Below the pieces are notes generated by a model. The model searched no databases. It was not told where the DNA came from and saw only the letters and a list, made by a program, of their open reading frames with translations. The position numbers were made by a program, and so were the translations under genes. Positions 16,699-25,479 of a stretch of DNA of 64,000 bases are shown piece by piece (positions within the stretch are counted from its first letter, which is position 1; every line of letters starts with the position of its first letter). Source of the DNA: DASTPP01 sp035762175. GTDB taxonomy: Bacteria > Myxococcota_A > Polyangia > Polyangiales > Polyangiaceae. The stretch lies in assembly GCA_035762175.1 (NCBI GenBank), contig DASTPP010000058.1, positions 11,910-75,909 on the forward strand, in the 5' to 3' direction.

Positions 16699-17053
16699 GG
16701 GGTTCGGTCGGGGCCGCCGAGGGCCCGCCCGCTTCGGAGGCCCCGCCGGGGGCCCGCTTCGGAGGCCCCGCCGGGGGCCCCTACCCTACGCCCGCGGCCA
16801 CACCCACCTGGCGCGCTCGCCCCCGCCGGCCGCACCTCCCCTCCCGCCGCGGTCGCCCCCACCGGCCGCACCTCCCCCTCCCGTCGCGGTCGCCCCCGCC
16901 GGCCGCGCTCGAGCCCCGCCGCCGCGTAATGGCCGGCCCCCCCGTGCGTCAGCAGGCCGAAGAGCGCAAGGTAGGGCTGGCGTCCCGGCGCCCGCGGCCC
17001 GAAGAGGGGCCGCCGCCGCGGCCCCTCCCCCCGAGCGCGCGGAGGGCCCCCCG
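16699..17053. other. Divergent intergenic region with two tandem repeats
   Basis: This gap lies between the HD gene and the P-type ATPase. A 25-bp word starting CCCGCTTCGGAGG is perfectly duplicated at 16728-16752 and 16753-16777. A second 36-37-bp word starting CGCCCCC is present at 16818-16853 and 16854-16890, with a partial third copy. I see no convincing promoter, operator or ORF. Confidence 0.7.
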
Positions 17054-19618
17054 ATGGCTACTACCTACCCGATGACTCGCCCCGCAGGCGCTGAGGCCGA
17101 AGCGAGGGTCGACTTTGCCGTGCAGGGCATGAGCTGCGCGAGCTGCGTGCGCCGCGTCGAAGAGGCGCTCAAGGGCGCCGAGGGCGTCAAGGACGCGAAC
17201 GTCAACTTCGCCCTCGAGCGCGCCTCGGTCGTCTACGATCCGGCCCGCGCGAGCGTCGCCGCCCTCGTCGACGCCGTCATCCGCGCCGGCTACGAGGTGC
17301 CGGCCCCCCCGCCCGAGGCCGCGGGCCCTGCGGCCGAGGCCCCGGGCCCCGCGGCCGAGGCCCCCCGGCGGGCCGGCGGGCCGGGCGACGCGATCGCGCC
17401 GGGCTCGGACGTCGTCGGCGAAGGCGCGGCGACGCGGGCCGGCGCGGGCGCGGCGGCGCCGGGGGCGGCGGGCGCTGGGCCGGCCGCGGCGGCGAGGCGG
17501 GCGGGGCCGAGCTTCGAAGAGCGGGCCGCGGCGCTCGAGCGCTCGCACGACGGCGAGCGGCGGGCGCTCGGCCGCGACGTCGTGCTCGCGTTGGCGCTCA
17601 GCGCGCCGCTGCTCGTGCTGGCGATGTCGCACGGGGCCATCGCCTACGCCGAGGGCGCGGCGGGGCGCTTCACGCAGTTCGCGCTCGCTTCGGCCGTCGT
17701 GTTCGGGCCCGCGCGGCGCTTCTTCGCGCTCGCGTACCGGGCGCTGCGCCACCGCACGGCCGACATGAACACGCTCGTGGCGCTCGGCTCGGGCTCGGCG
17801 TGGCTCTACTCGACGCTCGCGCTCGTCGCGCCCGGGCTCTTCCCCCACGCCGAGCACGGCGCCCGGCCGCACCTCTACTTCGAGGCGGCCGCCGTCACCC
17901 CGGCCTTCGTGCTCGTCGGGCGCCTGCTCGAGGCGCGCGCCCGGAGGCGCCTCGCCGACGCCGTGCGCGGGCTCGTCGCGCTGCGCCCGAAGGTCGCGCG
18001 GGTGCTGCGCGGCGGGCGCGAAGACGAGGTGCCGGCCGGCGACCTCGCCCCCGGAGACCTCGTCGTCGTGCGCCCCGGCGAGCGCGTCGCCACCGACGGC
18101 GTGGTCGCGAGCGGGGCCTCGGCGGTCGACGAGTCGATGCTGACGGGCGAGAGCCTGCCGGTCGACAAGGCCCCGGGCTCGCCCGTCTTCGGCGGCACGC
18201 TCAACCGCGGGGGCTCGTTCACCTTCCGCGCCACCAAGGTCGGCGCCGAGACGGCCCTCGCCCGCATCGTCGAGGCGGTCGAGCGCGCCCAGGGCTCGCG
18301 CGCGCCCGTCGCCCGCCTCGCCGACGTGGTCAGCGGCGTGTTCGTGCCCGCCGTGCTCGCCCTCGCCCTCGCCACCTTCGCCCTCTGGCTCGCCGTCGAC
18401 CCGAGCGGCGCGGGCCTCTCGTCGGCGCTCGAGCGCTTCGTCGCCGTCCTCGTCATCGCCTGCCCCTGCGCGCTCGGCCTCGCGACCCCCGCCGCCGTCG
18501 CGGTCGGCACCGGGCGCGGCGCCGAGCTCGGCGTCCTCGTCAAGGGCGGCGAGGCGCTCGAGGCCGCCAGCCGCGTCGACCTCGTGCTGCTCGACAAGAC
18601 CGGCACCCTCACCGAGGGCGAGCCCTCGCTCACCGACGTCGTCGCCTTCGACCCCGCCGCGGGCCCGGGCGCGCGCGCCGGGGCCCGCCGGGCCGGCCAC
18701 CACGCCGAGAGCGACCGGGGCGGCGCTTCCGACGGCGACGCCGAGCGCGCGCTCCTCTCGCTCGCCGCCGGCGCCGAGGCCCCGAGCGAGCACCCGCTGG
18801 CCCGCGCCCTCGTCGAGGGGGCGCGCGCCCGCGGCGCCGAGCCCCCGCCGGCGGGCGAGTTCCGCTCGCAGCCGGGCGCGGGCGTCGAGGCGCTCGTCGC
18901 CGGCGAGCGCGTGCGCGTCGGCCAGGCCGAGTGGCTGCGCGAGGCGGGCGTCGACACCTCGCCGCTCGAGCCCGAGGCCGAGCGCCTCGCCGCCCTCGGG
19001 CGCACCCCCTTCTTCGTCGCCCGCGCGGGCGCGCTCGCCGGCCTCGTCGCCGTCGCCGACCGGCCCGCCGAGGGCGCGCGCCGCGCCGTCGAGGCGCTCG
19101 CGGCGATGGGCATCGAGGCCGCCGTCGTGACCGGCGACCGCGAGCGCACCGCCCGCGCCCTCGCCGCCGAGCTCGGCATCGCGCGCGTGCACGCCGGCGT
19201 CTCGCCCGAGGGCAAGGCCGCGCTCGTGGCGGCCGAGCGCGCCGCCGGCCGCGTCGTCGCGATGGTGGGCGACGGCGTCAACGACGCGCCCGCCCTCGCC
19301 GCCGCCCACGTCGGCGTCGCCGCGACGCGCGGGGCCGACGTCGCCTTCGCCGCCGCCGACGTCGCCCTGCTGCGCGGCGGCATCGCCGCCCTGCCCCTCG
19401 CGCTCGGGCTCGCCCGCGCGACGCTCCGGACCATCCGGCAGAACCTCTTCTGGGCCTTCGTCTACAACGTCGTGGGCATCCCGCTCGCGGCCGGCCTGCT
19501 CTACCCCTTCACGGGCTGGCAGCTCTCGCCGCTCGTCGCCAGCGCCGCCATGTCGCTCTCGAGCGTGTCGGTGCTCGTGAACTCGCTCCGGCTGCGCCGC
19601 TTCGGCCGAGCGGCCTGA
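17054..19618 (+). CDS. copA: Copper-translocating P1B-type ATPase
   Basis: An inner-membrane pump that exports Cu(I) at the cost of ATP. The 854-aa product has one N-terminal heavy-metal domain with GMSCASC (C28, C31), a long Ala/Pro/Gly linker (about 85-155), membrane segments, the actuator TGESLPVDK, the Cu(I)-type intramembrane CPC at 470-472 (IACPCALGLATPAAV), the phosphorylated D514 in DKTGTLTEGEP, a nucleotide domain with SEHPLARALVEGA, and GDGVNDAPAL (D740). All catalytic residues are intact. An unusual His/Glu/Gly-rich insert follows the P-loop (ARRAGHHAESDRGGASDGDAE). No CueR-type regulator is adjacent. A 32-bp repeat array starts at its stop. Confidence 0.95.
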   Translation: MATTYPMTRPAGAEAEARVDFAVQGMSCASCVRRVEEALKGAEGVKDANVNFALERASVVYDPARASVAALVDAVIRAGYEVPAPPPEAAGPAAEAPGPAAEAPRRAGGPGDAIAPGSDVVGEGAATRAGAGAAAPGAAGAGPAAAARRAGPSFEERAAALERSHDGERRALGRDVVLALALSAPLLVLAMSHGAIAYAEGAAGRFTQFALASAVVFGPARRFFALAYRALRHRTADMNTLVALGSGSAWLYSTLALVAPGLFPHAEHGARPHLYFEAAAVTPAFVLVGRLLEARARRRLADAVRGLVALRPKVARVLRGGREDEVPAGDLAPGDLVVVRPGERVATDGVVASGASAVDESMLTGESLPVDKAPGSPVFGGTLNRGGSFTFRATKVGAETALARIVEAVERAQGSRAPVARLADVVSGVFVPAVLALALATFALWLAVDPSGAGLSSALERFVAVLVIACPCALGLATPAAVAVGTGRGAELGVLVKGGEALEAASRVDLVLLDKTGTLTEGEPSLTDVVAFDPAAGPGARAGARRAGHHAESDRGGASDGDAERALLSLAAGAEAPSEHPLARALVEGARARGAEPPPAGEFRSQPGAGVEALVAGERVRVGQAEWLREAGVDTSPLEPEAERLAALGRTPFFVARAGALAGLVAVADRPAEGARRAVEALAAMGIEAAVVTGDRERTARALAAELGIARVHAGVSPEGKAALVAAERAAGRVVAMVGDGVNDAPALAAAHVGVAATRGADVAFAAADVALLRGGIAALPLALGLARATLRTIRQNLFWAFVYNVVGIPLAAGLLYPFTGWQLSPLVASAAMSLSSVSVLVNSLRLRRFGRAA

Positions 19619-19714
19619 GCCGGCGGCGCCGCGGCGGCCGGGCGGCCTGAGCCGGCGGCGCCGCGGCGGTCGGGCGGCCTGAGCCGGCGGCGCCGCGGCG
19701 GCCGGGCGGCCCGA
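19611..19714. repeat. 32-bp repeat array starting at the copA stop codon
   Basis: The word CGGCCTGA, containing the copA stop (19611-19618), recurs at 19643, 19675 and, as CGGCCCGA, at 19707, with an exact 32-bp period. The intervening sequence is the near-identical word GCCGGCGGCGCCGCGGCGG. The last bases of copA are a diverged form of the same unit. Nothing else is visible up to the next start at 19815. Confidence 0.9.
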
Positions 19715-19814
19715 GGCGCCCGCGCGGCTTCGGCCCGGCCGGGGCCGCCGGCACAGCCATGAGCGCCCGCGCTCGCGCTTGACCGCGGCCGCCGGGCGCC
19801 GAAAGCTGCCCCCC

Positions 19815-20222
19815 ATGAGCGACGACGAACGGCACCTCGGCGGCTGCCTCTGCGGCGCCATCCGCTATGAGCTCGCGGGCGCGCCGTCGAGCGCCAGCAT
19901 TTGCTACTGCACCCAGTGCCAGCGCCAGACGGGCTCGCCCGTGCCCGCCTTCGCTTCGTACGCGGTCGAGCGCGTCACCCTCACCGCCGGCGAGCCCTCG
20001 ACCTACCGCTCGTCGCCGCGCGCCGAGCGCCAGTTCTGCGCCACCTGCGGCTCGAGCCTGTTCTGGCGCGAAGACGGCTCCGGCGAGATCGACGTCTTCG
20101 CCGGCACGCTCGACGACCCGCGGCGCCTGCCCAAGCCCGGCTACGCGCTCTGGGCCGTGCACCGCGCGCCCTGGGTGCCCGAGTTCGAGGGCATCCCGTC
20201 GTACGCGGCGCGGCGCACCTGA
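19815..20222 (+). CDS. GFA-family (glutathione-dependent formaldehyde-activating type) zinc protein
   Basis: A 135-aa single-domain protein of the GFA/CENP-V family. The zinc-binding cysteines are all in place: GGCLCGAIRYE, ICYCTQCQRQTGSP and FCATCGSSLFWRED. ATG at 19815 (MSDDERHLGG) fits the family better than the upstream start at 19779. Despite the family name, most members are not proven formaldehyde enzymes, so substrate and role remain open. The next gene begins 44 bp downstream in the same direction and may share its transcript. Confidence 0.9.
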   Translation: MSDDERHLGGCLCGAIRYELAGAPSSASICYCTQCQRQTGSPVPAFASYAVERVTLTAGEPSTYRSSPRAERQFCATCGSSLFWREDGSGEIDVFAGTLDDPRRLPKPGYALWAVHRAPWVPEFEGIPSYAARRT

Positions 20223-20266
20223 GGCGCGCTTCGCCGCGCCCGAGAAGCGCGCTAAGGTCCGGGGCC

Positions 20267-22003
20267 ATGGCGCCCACCCGGGTCTTGCTCGAGCGCAACG
20301 TCGACGTGCCCCTGCGCGACGGCACCGTCTCGCGCGCCGACGTCTACCGCCCCGACGACGGCGAGCGGCACCCGACCCTCTTGCTGCGCACGCCCTACGA
20401 CAAGACGCTCTCTTCGCTGAGCTGGGGCGCGCTCGACCCGACGCGCCTGGCCGAGGCGGGCTACGCGGTCGTCTTGCAAGACGTGCGCGGGCGCTTCGCG
20501 AGCGCGGGCGAGTTCTACCCCTACGTCAACGAGGCCGACGACGGCCACGACAGCATCGCCTGGGCCGCCGCGCAGCCCTGGTCGAGCGGGCGCGTCGGCA
20601 CCTACGGCGCGTCGTACATGGGCCAGGCGCAGTGGCTGGCGGCGCAGACGCGCCCGCCGGCGCTCGCGGCGATGGCGACGGCGACCTCGCCCAACGACGC
20701 CCACCGCGACCGCATCTACCGGGGCGGGGCGCTGCACCTCGGCGCCCTCGCCTACTGGAACGTGGCGGCCGTCGGGGCGCACGAGATCGTCCGGCGCCGG
20801 CGCGGCTCGCCCGAGCTCCTCCTGCCCGACCTGCTGGGCCTCGTCGACGACATCGACGGGCTCGACGCGAGGCTGCGGGCGCTGCCGCTCCTGCCCTTCG
20901 CGCCGCTCGGCCGCGCCGGCGGGCTCGCGCCGCTCTTCGCAGACGACGTGCGCGAAGAGCTGCGCTCGGCGCGGCACGAGCGCATGTCGTCGGGCCGGGT
21001 CGAGCTGATCGAGGCGCCGGCGCTGCAGATCGCGGGCTGGTACGACCTGTGTTTGCAGCCCGACCTCGACCACTTCGTGGCGCTGCGCGAGCGCGGGGCG
21101 ACCGAGGCGGCGCGGCGGCTGAGCCGCCTCGTCGTCGGGCCCTGGGCGCACGGCGCGTTCGCCTCGCAGGTGGGCGCGCTCGACTTCGGCGTGCGCGCCT
21201 CGGGCCAGTCGCTCGACCTGCGCGAAGATCTGACGGCGCTGCACCGGCGCTGGTTCGACGCCCGGCTGCGGGGGGCGAAGACGGGCATCGACGACGAGCC
21301 GCCGGTCAAGCTCTTCGTGATGGGCAAGAACCGCTGGCGGGGCGAAGACGCCTGGCCGCTCGCGCGGGCGCGGGCCGAGCGCTGGTACGTGCACGCGGGC
21401 GGCTCGCTCGCGCGCACGCCCCCCGCCTCGGCCGACGCGGCGCCGCGCCCCTTCGCGCTCGACCCCGACGATCCGGTGCCGAGCACGGGCGGCACCCTCC
21501 TGATGTCGCCCTGGCACCCGCGGGGGCCGGCCGAGCAGTCGCGCGTCGAGGCGCGGCCCGACGTGCTCGTCTTCACCTCGGCGCCGCTCGAGTCCGACTA
21601 CGAGGTGACCGGGCGGGTGCGCTTCGTCGCCTACGTCGCCGCCGAGACGGCCGACGCCGACGTGGTCGTCAAGCTCTGCGACGTGCACCCCGACGGGCGC
21701 TCGTACAACGTCGTCGACGGCGTCCGGCGCCTGCGCTTCCGCGACTCGCTCGCGTCGCCCGCGCCCGCGCGGCCGGGCGAGGTGTACCGCGTCGAGGTCG
21801 ATCTCTGGTCGACCTCGCACGCCTTCCTGGCGGGGCACCGGCTGCGGGTGCAGATCGCCGGCAGTGACTTTCCTCGCTACGACCGCTGCCCCGGCACGGG
21901 CGAGGGCTCGGCGACGGCGACGCGCGTCGTGCCCCAGCGCACCTTGCTCTTCTGCGACGCGGGCCGCGCCTCGTTCGTCGAGCTGCCCGCGGTGCCCGCC
22001 TGA
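20267..22003 (+). CDS. CocE/NonD-family serine hydrolase
   Basis: A 578-aa X-Pro dipeptidyl-peptidase/CocE-type hydrolase. The N-terminal domain starts VDVPLRDGTVSRADVYRPDDGERHPTLLLRTPYDK; the nucleophile elbow is YGASYMGQAQW; a cap domain follows; the active-site His sits in LVVGPWAHGAF; and the C-terminal jelly-roll (about 370-578) contains YEVTGRVRFVAYVAAETADADVVVKLCDVHPDGRSYNVVDG. No signal peptide is seen, so it is probably cytoplasmic. Known members cleave esters such as cocaine or beta-lactam side chains; the natural substrate cannot be read here. Its last 127 bp are overlapped by the reading frame of the convergent peroxiredoxin gene. Confidence 0.93.
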   Translation: MAPTRVLLERNVDVPLRDGTVSRADVYRPDDGERHPTLLLRTPYDKTLSSLSWGALDPTRLAEAGYAVVLQDVRGRFASAGEFYPYVNEADDGHDSIAWAAAQPWSSGRVGTYGASYMGQAQWLAAQTRPPALAAMATATSPNDAHRDRIYRGGALHLGALAYWNVAAVGAHEIVRRRRGSPELLLPDLLGLVDDIDGLDARLRALPLLPFAPLGRAGGLAPLFADDVREELRSARHERMSSGRVELIEAPALQIAGWYDLCLQPDLDHFVALRERGATEAARRLSRLVVGPWAHGAFASQVGALDFGVRASGQSLDLREDLTALHRRWFDARLRGAKTGIDDEPPVKLFVMGKNRWRGEDAWPLARARAERWYVHAGGSLARTPPASADAAPRPFALDPDDPVPSTGGTLLMSPWHPRGPAEQSRVEARPDVLVFTSAPLESDYEVTGRVRFVAYVAAETADADVVVKLCDVHPDGRSYNVVDGVRRLRFRDSLASPAPARPGEVYRVEVDLWSTSHAFLAGHRLRVQIAGSDFPRYDRCPGTGEGSATATRVVPQRTLLFCDAGRASFVELPAVPA

Positions 22004-22632
22004 TCGCCGCCCGCGTTCGCCCGGGCGGCGCCCCGCGGGGCGCCCCCCGGCCGCAACGAGCAAGGCCGGCCTAACGACTTGGCGGCCGAGAGCAGCTCTT
22101 GGGCGTGGCCCGACGGGGTGACCTGGCGCCAGACCTTCTTGACCTTGCCGTCCTGGTCGATGAGAAAGCTCTGGCGCGAGGCCATGCCCCCGCGCAGGGG
22201 CACGCCGAAGGCCTTGGCGACCTCGCCGTCGGGGTCGACCACGAGCTGGAAGGGCAGCTTGTGCTTGGCGATGAAGTCTTTGTGCGAGGCGGCGTCCTGG
22301 GTCGAGACGCCGAAGACCTTGACGCCCGACTTCTCGAAGTCGGCCCACGCGTCGCGAATGCCCTGCGCCTCGACGGTGCAGCCCGGCGTGTCGTCTTTGG
22401 GGTAGAAGTAGAGCGCGACGGGCGTGCCCCGCAGCGACGAGAGCTTCACGCTCTTGCCGTCTTCGAGGGTGAGGTTGACGTCGGGCGCGCGGTCGCCCTC
22501 TTTGAGCTCGCCCGCCGGGGCGGCGGCGGCCGGCGTCGTCGCGGGGGCGGGGCGCGACTCGGCGGCGTTGTCTTTCGAGCACGCGGCGCCCGCGAGCGCC
22601 GCGGCCGCAACGAGGAGGGGCCAGATCTTCAT
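21877..22632 (-). CDS. Lipoprotein peroxiredoxin, Bcp/AhpC-TSA type
   Basis: A thiol peroxidase of the bacterioferritin-comigratory (Bcp) group, here exported as a lipoprotein: MKIWPLLVAAAALAGAACSK has a lipobox LAGAAC. The catalytic motif is YFYPKDDTPGCTVEAQGIRD, with the peroxidatic Cys present and the nearby resolving Cys of many Bcp proteins absent. The domain is complete at about residue 192 (HAQELLSAAKSL). The frame then continues for about 55 low-complexity residues, 127 bp of it inside the convergent hydrolase gene. A TAG lies one base out of frame directly after SAAKS (about 22070-22076), suggesting that the original stop was lost by a frameshift. Confidence 0.85.
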   Translation of the reverse strand: MKIWPLLVAAAALAGAACSKDNAAESRPAPATTPAAAAPAGELKEGDRAPDVNLTLEDGKSVKLSSLRGTPVALYFYPKDDTPGCTVEAQGIRDAWADFEKSGVKVFGVSTQDAASHKDFIAKHKLPFQLVVDPDGEVAKAFGVPLRGGMASRQSFLIDQDGKVKKVWRQVTPSGHAQELLSAAKSLGRPCSLRPGGAPRGAARANAGGDQAGTAGSSTNEARPASQKSKVRWGTTRVAVAEPSPVPGQRS

Positions 22633-22783
22633 GGGCGAAGGCGTGCCACCGCCGCCGGGCCACGGCAAGCGTGGGCTCGGCGGGGGCGCGGGCGGCGCCG
22701 ACGGCGCCCGGCCGCGGCGGGCGGCCCTTCGGCGCATCCGGGCGCCGAGGCGGTGCGGTGGGCGCGGGGCCCTCGGGGCCGGG

Positions 22784-24946
22784 TCAGGGCGCCGGGGCGG
22801 CGCGGGGGGCGGGCTTCGGGGCGGGGCCCTCGAGGCCGAGGTGGCGGCGCAAGAACGAGACGGTGTCGCGAATCAGCCGGCGCGACGCGTCGTCGTCGTC
22901 GTAGACGTCGAAGCCATGACGGAGGCTGGTCGCGTTGTAGAGGGTGAGCGGGGCGTTGGCGGCGAGGGCGGCGCGGGTCCACTCGTCGACGCGGTCGTTG
23001 ATCGAGCGCTGGTCGCGGCCGGCGCGCACGACGAGCGCGGGCAGGTCGGGGCGCACGCCGTAGGCCTCCATCGCGCCGTAGTAGTAGACCGCGCAGTCGA
23101 GCTCGCCCCAGCCCTCGCGCAGCGGCAGCCGGACGCCGACGCGCGCGTTCGCCGAGCTCGCCCAGACGCAGACGCGCGAGGGGTCGACGCCGAGGCGGGC
23201 GGCGTTGTCGCGCACGAAGGCGAGGGCGCGGTCGGCGTCCTCGGCGGTCTCGCCGTCGTAGAGCGCGGCGGCCATGCCCGACGCGGCGAGCAGCCGGGCC
23301 CAGTCGCGGTACGCGGGCCAGCCGCGAAGGTCGCCCTGCGCGCCGTCGACGACGACGACGAGCGGCGCGGGCCCGGGGCCGGCGGGCGCGTAGAGGTCGA
23401 GGCGCTTGCCGGGCGCGAACTCCGACTCGCGCGGGCGTAGGGCGTCGCCCCCCGCGGGGCGCAGCACGAGGCGGAAGGGGAAGGGCGCGTTGCCGCGGGC
23501 GCCGGGCGGGGGGCTCTCGCCGAGGTTTTTCAGGGCCTCGGCGGCGCTCGCGAGGCCGGGGGCGCGCTCGAGCGCCTTGCGGTAGGCGGCGACGGCGGCG
23601 GCCCGGTCGCCCTTGGCGGCGAGGGCCTCGCCGAGGCTATCGTGCAGGTTGGCCGACGTAGGGAAGGCCTCGACGGCGTGCTCGAAGACGCGCACGGCGT
23701 CGTCGGCGCGCCCCGCCCAGAGCGCGGCGTAGCCGAGCTCGTTGAGCTGCCCCTCGTCGAAGGCGGGCGTGGTGCCGGCGCGCAAGAGGGCGAGCGCCGC
23801 GGCGACGTCGCGATCTTCGAGCAGCGCGCGGCGCACGTCGTCGGGCGAAGACGCGGCGCCTTCGGCCTCGAGCTCGATCCGATCGCCCGGCCCGGGGGGC
23901 GGCTCGAGGGGGCCCGCCCCGCGCAGGCGGCGGTCGAGAAACCAGGTGACGAGCGCGGCGGCGCGGCCGTACGCCGCGCGGTCGCCGACGCCGGCCGCCG
24001 CCATCAGGGGGATGAAGTCGAGGTGGCGCGCGGGCAGCGTGGCCAGCACCCGCTCGGACGAGCGGGCGCCCTGCAAGAACGCGAAGTCTTGCGAGCGCGC
24101 CCGCGTCTCGCCGCTCTGCACGAGCAGGTAGGGCGCGCGCAGGCGGGCCGGGTCGAAGCCGGGCAGGCGGGTGAGCACGCGGCCGCCGTAGGTGTTGGCC
24201 TCCCAGCCGTCGAGCGCGACGAGGGCGTCGACCGAGCGCGTGCGCAGGGCGTAGAGGAGGGCCGCGGGCGACGCCGCCGAGAAGCTCACGAGGCCGAGGC
24301 GGCGCGCGTCGACGTCGGGCTCGGCGGCGAGGCGGGCGACGGCGCGCTCGAGATCGCCCGCGCGTTCGAGCACGAGCTCGGCGCCGGCCTCGCCGGTGTC
24401 GCCGACGCTTCGCCCGCTGCCCGCGACGGCGGCGGCGACGAAGCCCCGGGCGGCGAGCGCCTCGGCGAGCGGCGCCCACTCGCGCGCGCCCTCGTTGCCG
24501 CCCGAGAAGACGACGAGGGGGCGGCGCCCGGGCGAGGGCGGGGCGTCGCGGCGGGCGGGGCGGGGCTCGCGCAAGAGGGCCGCGAGTGCCTCGGGCTTGG
24601 CGCCGAAGCGGCCGATCTGGGCGCGCAGCCCCGCCTCGTCGTCGCCCACGTACGAGGCGAAGGTCAGCGCCGCGCCGCCCGCGCCGGCGGGGTACCAGAG
24701 GTGCAGCACGAGGCGCCTCGGCCTCGTCTCGCCCCGGCCGCCCGTCGCCCGCGTGGGCCTCGAGGCGTCGACGAGCTCGACGGTGCGGTAGCCGACCGCC
24801 GCGGGCGACGCCGCCTTCGGCCCGGCGGCCGAAGCGGGGGGCGGGCTCGGCGGGCGGCCCGCGGGCGAGGGGCTGGCGCAGCCGAGGGGAAGGGCGGCGA
24901 GGGCCAGGGCGGGGGCGGTCAAGGGGCGGCGAGCGCGGTGCCTCAT
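22784..24946 (-). CDS. Lipoprotein with two alpha/beta-hydrolase-like domains and a TPR linker
   Basis: A 720-aa exported protein starting at ATG 24946: MRHRARRPLTAPALALAALPLGCASP has a lipobox. Residues about 90-370 form a dienelactone-hydrolase-like domain (LHLWYPAGAGG, RRPLVVFSGGNEGAREWAPLAEALAARGF) with a nucleophile region LVSFSAASPAALL. Residues about 390-490 hold TPR helices (ALWAGRADDAVRVFEHAVEAFPTSANLHDSLGEALAAKGDRAAAVAAYRKALERAPG). Residues about 520-710 form a second hydrolase-like domain with WASSANARVG and a terminal His in LRHGFDVYDDD. Both nucleophile elbows deviate from GxSxG, so activity is uncertain. Confidence 0.75.
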   Translation of the reverse strand: MRHRARRPLTAPALALAALPLGCASPSPAGRPPSPPPASAAGPKAASPAAVGYRTVELVDASRPTRATGGRGETRPRRLVLHLWYPAGAGGAALTFASYVGDDEAGLRAQIGRFGAKPEALAALLREPRPARRDAPPSPGRRPLVVFSGGNEGAREWAPLAEALAARGFVAAAVAGSGRSVGDTGEAGAELVLERAGDLERAVARLAAEPDVDARRLGLVSFSAASPAALLYALRTRSVDALVALDGWEANTYGGRVLTRLPGFDPARLRAPYLLVQSGETRARSQDFAFLQGARSSERVLATLPARHLDFIPLMAAAGVGDRAAYGRAAALVTWFLDRRLRGAGPLEPPPGPGDRIELEAEGAASSPDDVRRALLEDRDVAAALALLRAGTTPAFDEGQLNELGYAALWAGRADDAVRVFEHAVEAFPTSANLHDSLGEALAAKGDRAAAVAAYRKALERAPGLASAAEALKNLGESPPPGARGNAPFPFRLVLRPAGGDALRPRESEFAPGKRLDLYAPAGPGPAPLVVVVDGAQGDLRGWPAYRDWARLLAASGMAAALYDGETAEDADRALAFVRDNAARLGVDPSRVCVWASSANARVGVRLPLREGWGELDCAVYYYGAMEAYGVRPDLPALVVRAGRDQRSINDRVDEWTRAALAANAPLTLYNATSLRHGFDVYDDDDASRRLIRDTVSFLRRHLGLEGPAPKPAPRAAPAP

Positions 24947-25062
24947 GCGGGCCAAGGTGTCGGCCGGCCCCTCGTCCGCCAAGGGCGCTGCAGCGAAGGG
25001 CGCAGGGGCTGCAGCGAACGCGTTTCCGGCGTACCGAGGCCCGCGAACCGCGGATCCAGAGC

Positions 25063-25245
25063 ACCCGGACCATGGAGCCGGGTCGGCCGGACCGTGGATC
25101 CGAGCCCCCGGACCGTGGATCCGAGTCGCCCGGACCGCGGATCCGAGTCATCCCGACCGCGGATCCGAATCGCCCGGACCGCGGATCCGAGTCATCCCGA
25201 CCGCGGGCCCGAGTCGCCCGGCCCGGGAATCGCGGCCCCGGACCG
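25063..25245. repeat. Array of 21-22-bp tandem repeats
   Basis: About eight copies of a unit of form CCGGACCGCGGATCCGAGTC lie head to tail between the hydrolase lipoprotein and the lytR gene. Several copies keep a central GGATCC palindrome. Neighbouring units end alternately in CGC and CAT, giving a 44-bp higher-order period. There are no spacers, so this is not a CRISPR array. It is a minisatellite of unknown role. Confidence 0.9.
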
Positions 25246-25315
25246 TCAAACCAAGTATCGCCAGCCCTTCGCCCTTTGGTTCGGCCCCGGGGAACCGGCC
25301 GGGCGTGCGCCCCTC

Positions 25316-25479
25316 TAGGCTCTGTCGGACGAATGCTCCCGTCGCCCGGCGCCCGATCCGCGGCGCCGTCGGCCGGGGTCGGGAGCTCGAAATCCGGGCG
25401 GATTCCTTCGCCCCCGGCCCCGGCCGACGGCGTGCGTCTCGGCCGCCGCGCTCGGTCCGCATTCGTCAGACAGAGCCTA
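25316..25479. mobile_element. 164-bp MITE-like element inserted at the 3' end of lytR
   Basis: Terminal inverted repeats at 25317-25336 (AGGCTCTGTC...) and 25459-25478 match at 19 of 20 positions and are flanked by TA on both sides. A second inverted pair inside (25364-25383 with 25413-25432) matches at 19 of 20. A further palindrome lies at the centre, so the whole element can fold into one long hairpin. It encodes nothing. The TA flank and GGCTCTGTC ends are reminiscent of IS5-like transposons; that family link is inference. The lytR stop codon lies inside the right terminal repeat. Confidence 0.85.

Noticed and set aside
25063..25245. Possible CRISPR array
   Set aside because: The 21-22-bp units are contiguous with no unique spacers, and no cas gene is present.
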